The position numbers were made by a program, and so were the translations under genes. The notes under the pieces were generated by a model. It was not told the origin of the DNA. It saw nothing but the letters and a program-made list of their open reading frames with translations, and did not search any database. DNA of 37,611 bases from Caldifarciminota bacterium (GTDB lineage Bacteria > Hydrothermota > Tepidihabitantia > Tepidihabitantales > Tepidihabitantaceae). This document shows, piece after piece, positions 34,989-37,611 of the stretch (within the stretch, counting starts at the first letter, position 1; each line of letters begins with the position of its first letter). The stretch is taken from contig JAPLUO010000223.1 in the NCBI GenBank assembly GCA_026397595.1, forward strand, positions 1 to 37,611. The letters are read 5' to 3'.

Positions 34989-35023
34989 ACCCGGTCCCCG
35001 GTCCCCCGTCTCCGGTCATTGGC
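34989..35023. repeat. 7-bp word array (CCCCGGT)n
   Basis: ACCCGGT CCCCGGT CCCCCGT CTCCGGT CATTGGC. Confidence 0.7.
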
Positions 35024-35809
35024 TTATAGAACCTTTGCTTCTTCGCGCAGCAGCCGCGCCAGTTCAGGCACGACCTGGTCCGGCTCGCCTTCAAGCACCC
35101 GTCCCGGCTTGCGGCCGGGCGGCAGCCGGTCTTCGATATACGCGAGGCGCCGGGTCAGTGCTGCCGGGTCAATCCCCAACTCGGCCGCGGCCAGCACCGG
35201 GATTTCCTTCTTCTTTGAAGCCATCATCCCTTTGAGGGTCGGGTAGCGCGGTTCGTAAGCGCCCTTTTGCATCGTAGCGAGGCAGGGCAAAGGGGCGTGG
35301 ACGACCTCGGTCGCGCCCTCCACCTCGCGCCGGGCCACGACGCTGCCCGTTGCGAAGTCGGCCGCAAGCTCGGCCACGACCGAGACGTGCGGAATTCCGA
35401 GGAAATGGGCAATTACCGGCGGCACGGCAGCCAGGTCGTCGTCAATCGCCTGTTTCCCGCAAAGGACCAGGTCGAACGGCTGATGCTTCACGGCTGCGGC
35501 CAGCAGCCGGCCCACGGCCAGGGCATCAATGCCGTCGAACTCAGGAGCGGTAAGTTGAACCGCATTGTCCGCGCCCATCGCCAAGGCGGTCCGGAGCGCG
35601 GTCTTCACCCGTTCCGGGCCGAGCGAAATTACGGTGATTATTCCGGTGCCGGCCTTTTCCTTGAGGCGCAGGGCCGTCTCAAGCGCGTATTCGTCGTAGG
35701 GATTGATGACCCACTCCATCTCGGTCGCGTCAACGAAACCGGTCTGGGTATTCACCCGGATTTTCGTCTCGGTTGACGGAACCTGCTTGACGCAGACCGT
35801 TATGTTCAT
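35024..35809 (-). CDS. etfB: Electron transfer flavoprotein subunit beta
   Basis: MNITVCVKQVPSTETKIRVN, VINPYDEYALETALRLKE, DLVLCGKQAIDDDLAAVPPVIAHFLGIPHVS; ATGA overlap with fabF stop. Confidence 0.93.
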   Translation of the reverse strand: MNITVCVKQVPSTETKIRVNTQTGFVDATEMEWVINPYDEYALETALRLKEKAGTGIITVISLGPERVKTALRTALAMGADNAVQLTAPEFDGIDALAVGRLLAAAVKHQPFDLVLCGKQAIDDDLAAVPPVIAHFLGIPHVSVVAELAADFATGSVVARREVEGATEVVHAPLPCLATMQKGAYEPRYPTLKGMMASKKKEIPVLAAAELGIDPAALTRRLAYIEDRLPPGRKPGRVLEGEPDQVVPELARLLREEAKVL

Positions 35810-37059
35810 TGCCAGGGCTTCACCAGCAGGCACGCGTTGTGCCCGCCGAATCCGAACGAATTCGACAGCGCGGCCCGAATCCGGCAGTCGCGCGCCGCAT
35901 CCTTGATGAAATCAAGCTCCACCCCGTCGTCTGGGGTCACGTGATTTATGGTCGCATGCACCCGCTGATGTTTCACTTGCAGCGCCATCGCCACGAACTC
36001 CATCGACCCCGCCGCTCCAAGTCCGTGTCCAATCATCGACTTCGTCGAGTTCACGGCGAGCTGCTTCGCATGGTCGCCGAACACGGCATACAGCGCCTTC
36101 ACCTCGGACGCATCATTCAAAGGCGTTGAAGTACCGTGGGCATTCACATAGTCGATGTCATCGGGCGTCAGGCCGGCCTCGGCAATCGCCTCCCGCATCA
36201 CCGCGGTTGCGCCCATCGCATCCGGGTCCGGGGCAGTGATATGATACGCATCAGCCGTCGCGCCGTACCCGACCAGCTCGCAGTGAATCTGCGCTCCGCG
36301 CCGGCGGGCGTGCTCAAGCTCTTCGAGGACGACTATGCCGGCGCCCTCACCCATCACGAACCCGTCCCGGCTCCGGTCAAATGGCCGGGAGGCTTTCTCC
36401 GGTTCCGAGTTCAGCTTGGAAAGAGCGCCCATGTTGCAGAATCCCGCGATGGTGAATCGCGAAATCGCGGCCTCGCCCCCACCGGCAACCATCACGTCGG
36501 CGTCGCCGTGCATGATGTGACGGAATGCGCTGCCGGTCGCGTGAGCGGCGGACGCGCAGGCCGAGGTTATGTCGTAGTTCGGGCCACGCAGGCCGTAAGC
36601 GATGGCAATCTGGCCGCAGGCCATGTCCGGGATCATCATCGGCACCAGCAACGGGGACACGCGCCGCGGGCCTTTCGTAAGAAACTGGGTGAACTGGGCC
36701 TCCCAGGACTGGATGCCGCCCATGCCGCAGCCGGTGATAACGCCGATCCGGCTCCGGTCCTCCTTCTCGAATTCGATCTTCGAGTCCCTGACCGCCTCGT
36801 CGGCCGCCCAGAGGCCAAGCTGGACGAACCGATCGGTCCGCTTCACCAGCTTCGCGTCCAGCCGCGCGGTCGGATCGAACCCCTTGACCTCGGCATCAAT
36901 CTGCACCTCGAGATCTGAGGTGTCAAACAAGGTGCTTCGGGCCGCGCCGCTCTTGCCGGCGACAAGACCCTGCCAGAAAGTCGGGACGTCGTTACCGATA
37001 GGCGTGACCACGCCCATCCCGGTAACCACTACCCGTCGGCGACCGCTCTGGTTGCTCAT
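35806..37059 (-). CDS. fabF: Beta-ketoacyl-ACP synthase II
   Basis: RRVVVTGMGVVTPIGNDVPTFWQGLVAGKSG, ITSACASAAHATGSAFRHI, VNAHGTSTPLND, NSTKSMIGHGLGAAGSMEFV, NSFGFGGHNACLL. Confidence 0.97.
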   Translation of the reverse strand: MSNQSGRRRVVVTGMGVVTPIGNDVPTFWQGLVAGKSGAARSTLFDTSDLEVQIDAEVKGFDPTARLDAKLVKRTDRFVQLGLWAADEAVRDSKIEFEKEDRSRIGVITGCGMGGIQSWEAQFTQFLTKGPRRVSPLLVPMMIPDMACGQIAIAYGLRGPNYDITSACASAAHATGSAFRHIMHGDADVMVAGGGEAAISRFTIAGFCNMGALSKLNSEPEKASRPFDRSRDGFVMGEGAGIVVLEELEHARRRGAQIHCELVGYGATADAYHITAPDPDAMGATAVMREAIAEAGLTPDDIDYVNAHGTSTPLNDASEVKALYAVFGDHAKQLAVNSTKSMIGHGLGAAGSMEFVAMALQVKHQRVHATINHVTPDDGVELDFIKDAARDCRIRAALSNSFGFGGHNACLLVKPWQ

Positions 37060-37086
37060 TGGCAGTTCAACGTCGAGGGATTCCGA

Positions 37087-37329
37087 CTACTTCTTTTCGG
37101 CTATTCTTTTCTGCAGGTACTCGGCAGCCTTGCCGACGGTCACCAGTTGCTGCGAGTCCTCGTCCGGGATTTCGACCGCGAACTTCTCCTCGAATGCCAT
37201 GACCAACTCGACGATATCGAGCGAGTCCGCGCCCAGGTCGTCAACGAAATGAGCGCTCTCAGTGACTTTCTCCGGCGTCACGTGCAACTGTTCGACTATG
37301 ATGTTCTTGACATCGTCTATCAGCGCCAT
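37087..37329 (-). CDS. acpP: Acyl carrier protein
   Basis: [58 protein letters not shown] Shine-Dalgarno. Confidence 0.97.
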   Translation of the reverse strand: MALIDDVKNIIVEQLHVTPEKVTESAHFVDDLGADSLDIVELVMAFEEKFAVEIPDEDSQQLVTVGKAAEYLQKRIAEKK

Positions 37330-37350
37330 CTATTTCCTCCTTAAGGATTC

Positions 37351-37369
37351 CGGCCTGCGCAGCAGGCCG
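37351..37369. promoter_or_regulatory. Hairpin in the acpP leader
   Basis: CGGCCTGC-gca-GCAGGCCG perfect 8-bp stem upstream of acpP. Confidence 0.4.
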
Positions 37370-37493
37370 TTATTGGCAACTGCAAACTGCACTCCTAGCG
37401 TAGCAGTCTATCAATATGCCCGCTAAAGTCAAATTCAGGCGGGCTTTACGAATCCCGAGGTAGGGATTTCACCACCAAGGTGTGATGAAAGAA

Positions 37494-37551
37494 AGTGCTC
37501 CTCCAGTAGAATTGATGTGTAAGAAAAGCAAAGCTCTAAAGGAGGAGCACT
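37494..37551 (+). promoter_or_regulatory. 11-bp inverted repeat sequestering the transposase Shine-Dalgarno
   Basis: AGTGCTCCTCC (37494-37504) pairs perfectly with GGAGGAGCACT (37541-37551), which holds the SD and abuts ATG 37552. Confidence 0.75.
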
Positions 37552-37611
37552 ATGTACTATGTCGGTGTAGATTACCACAAACGCTACTCGGTAGCAACAG
37601 TGTTGAACTCG
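37552..37611 (+). mobile_element. IS110-family transposase, 5' end only (runs off window)
   Basis: MYYVGVDYHKRYSVATVLNS: N-terminal GVDxHK of IS110-family DEDD transposases. Confidence 0.85.

Overview
GC-rich bacterial chromosome segment. The lineage is uncertain; it looks like an uncultured candidate-phylum bacterium, and that is inference only. Most recognisable genes are conserved: Zn-alcohol dehydrogenase, a cyclic-2,3-diphosphoglycerate-synthetase-like GTPase, PruA, aldo/keto reductase, a complete MoxR-DUF58-BatABCDE-type aerotolerance operon on the minus strand, a 7-repeat secreted protein with a sorting-type C-terminus, V-ATPase subunit D, HisS, CoaE, EtfB, FabF and AcpP. There are three toxin-antitoxin-like loci, and the left end of an IS110-family element at the right edge. 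The unusual content is a layer of non-coding-looking repeat DNA that invades genes. (1) A dispersed palindrome with covarying stems occurs three times. One copy is inserted as exactly 33 in-frame codons inside the alcohol dehydrogenase, and another is in the BatE N-terminus. (2) At many gene junctions there are short word arrays of 7, 8 or 9 bp. Each locus has its own word, and the arrays often form complementary inverted arms. In the bat operon these arrays are translated into signal peptides: the A-rich arm gives a K/R/Q n-region and the T-rich arm gives the hydrophobic core. (3) Other items are a 174-bp near-identical direct repeat flanking one gene, a 28 x 12-bp indel-free minisatellite, a BatA gene with an in-frame stop and an altered MIDAS motif, and a perfect hairpin sequestering the IS110 transposase Shine-Dalgarno. 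All family assignments are from reading the translations; no database search was run.
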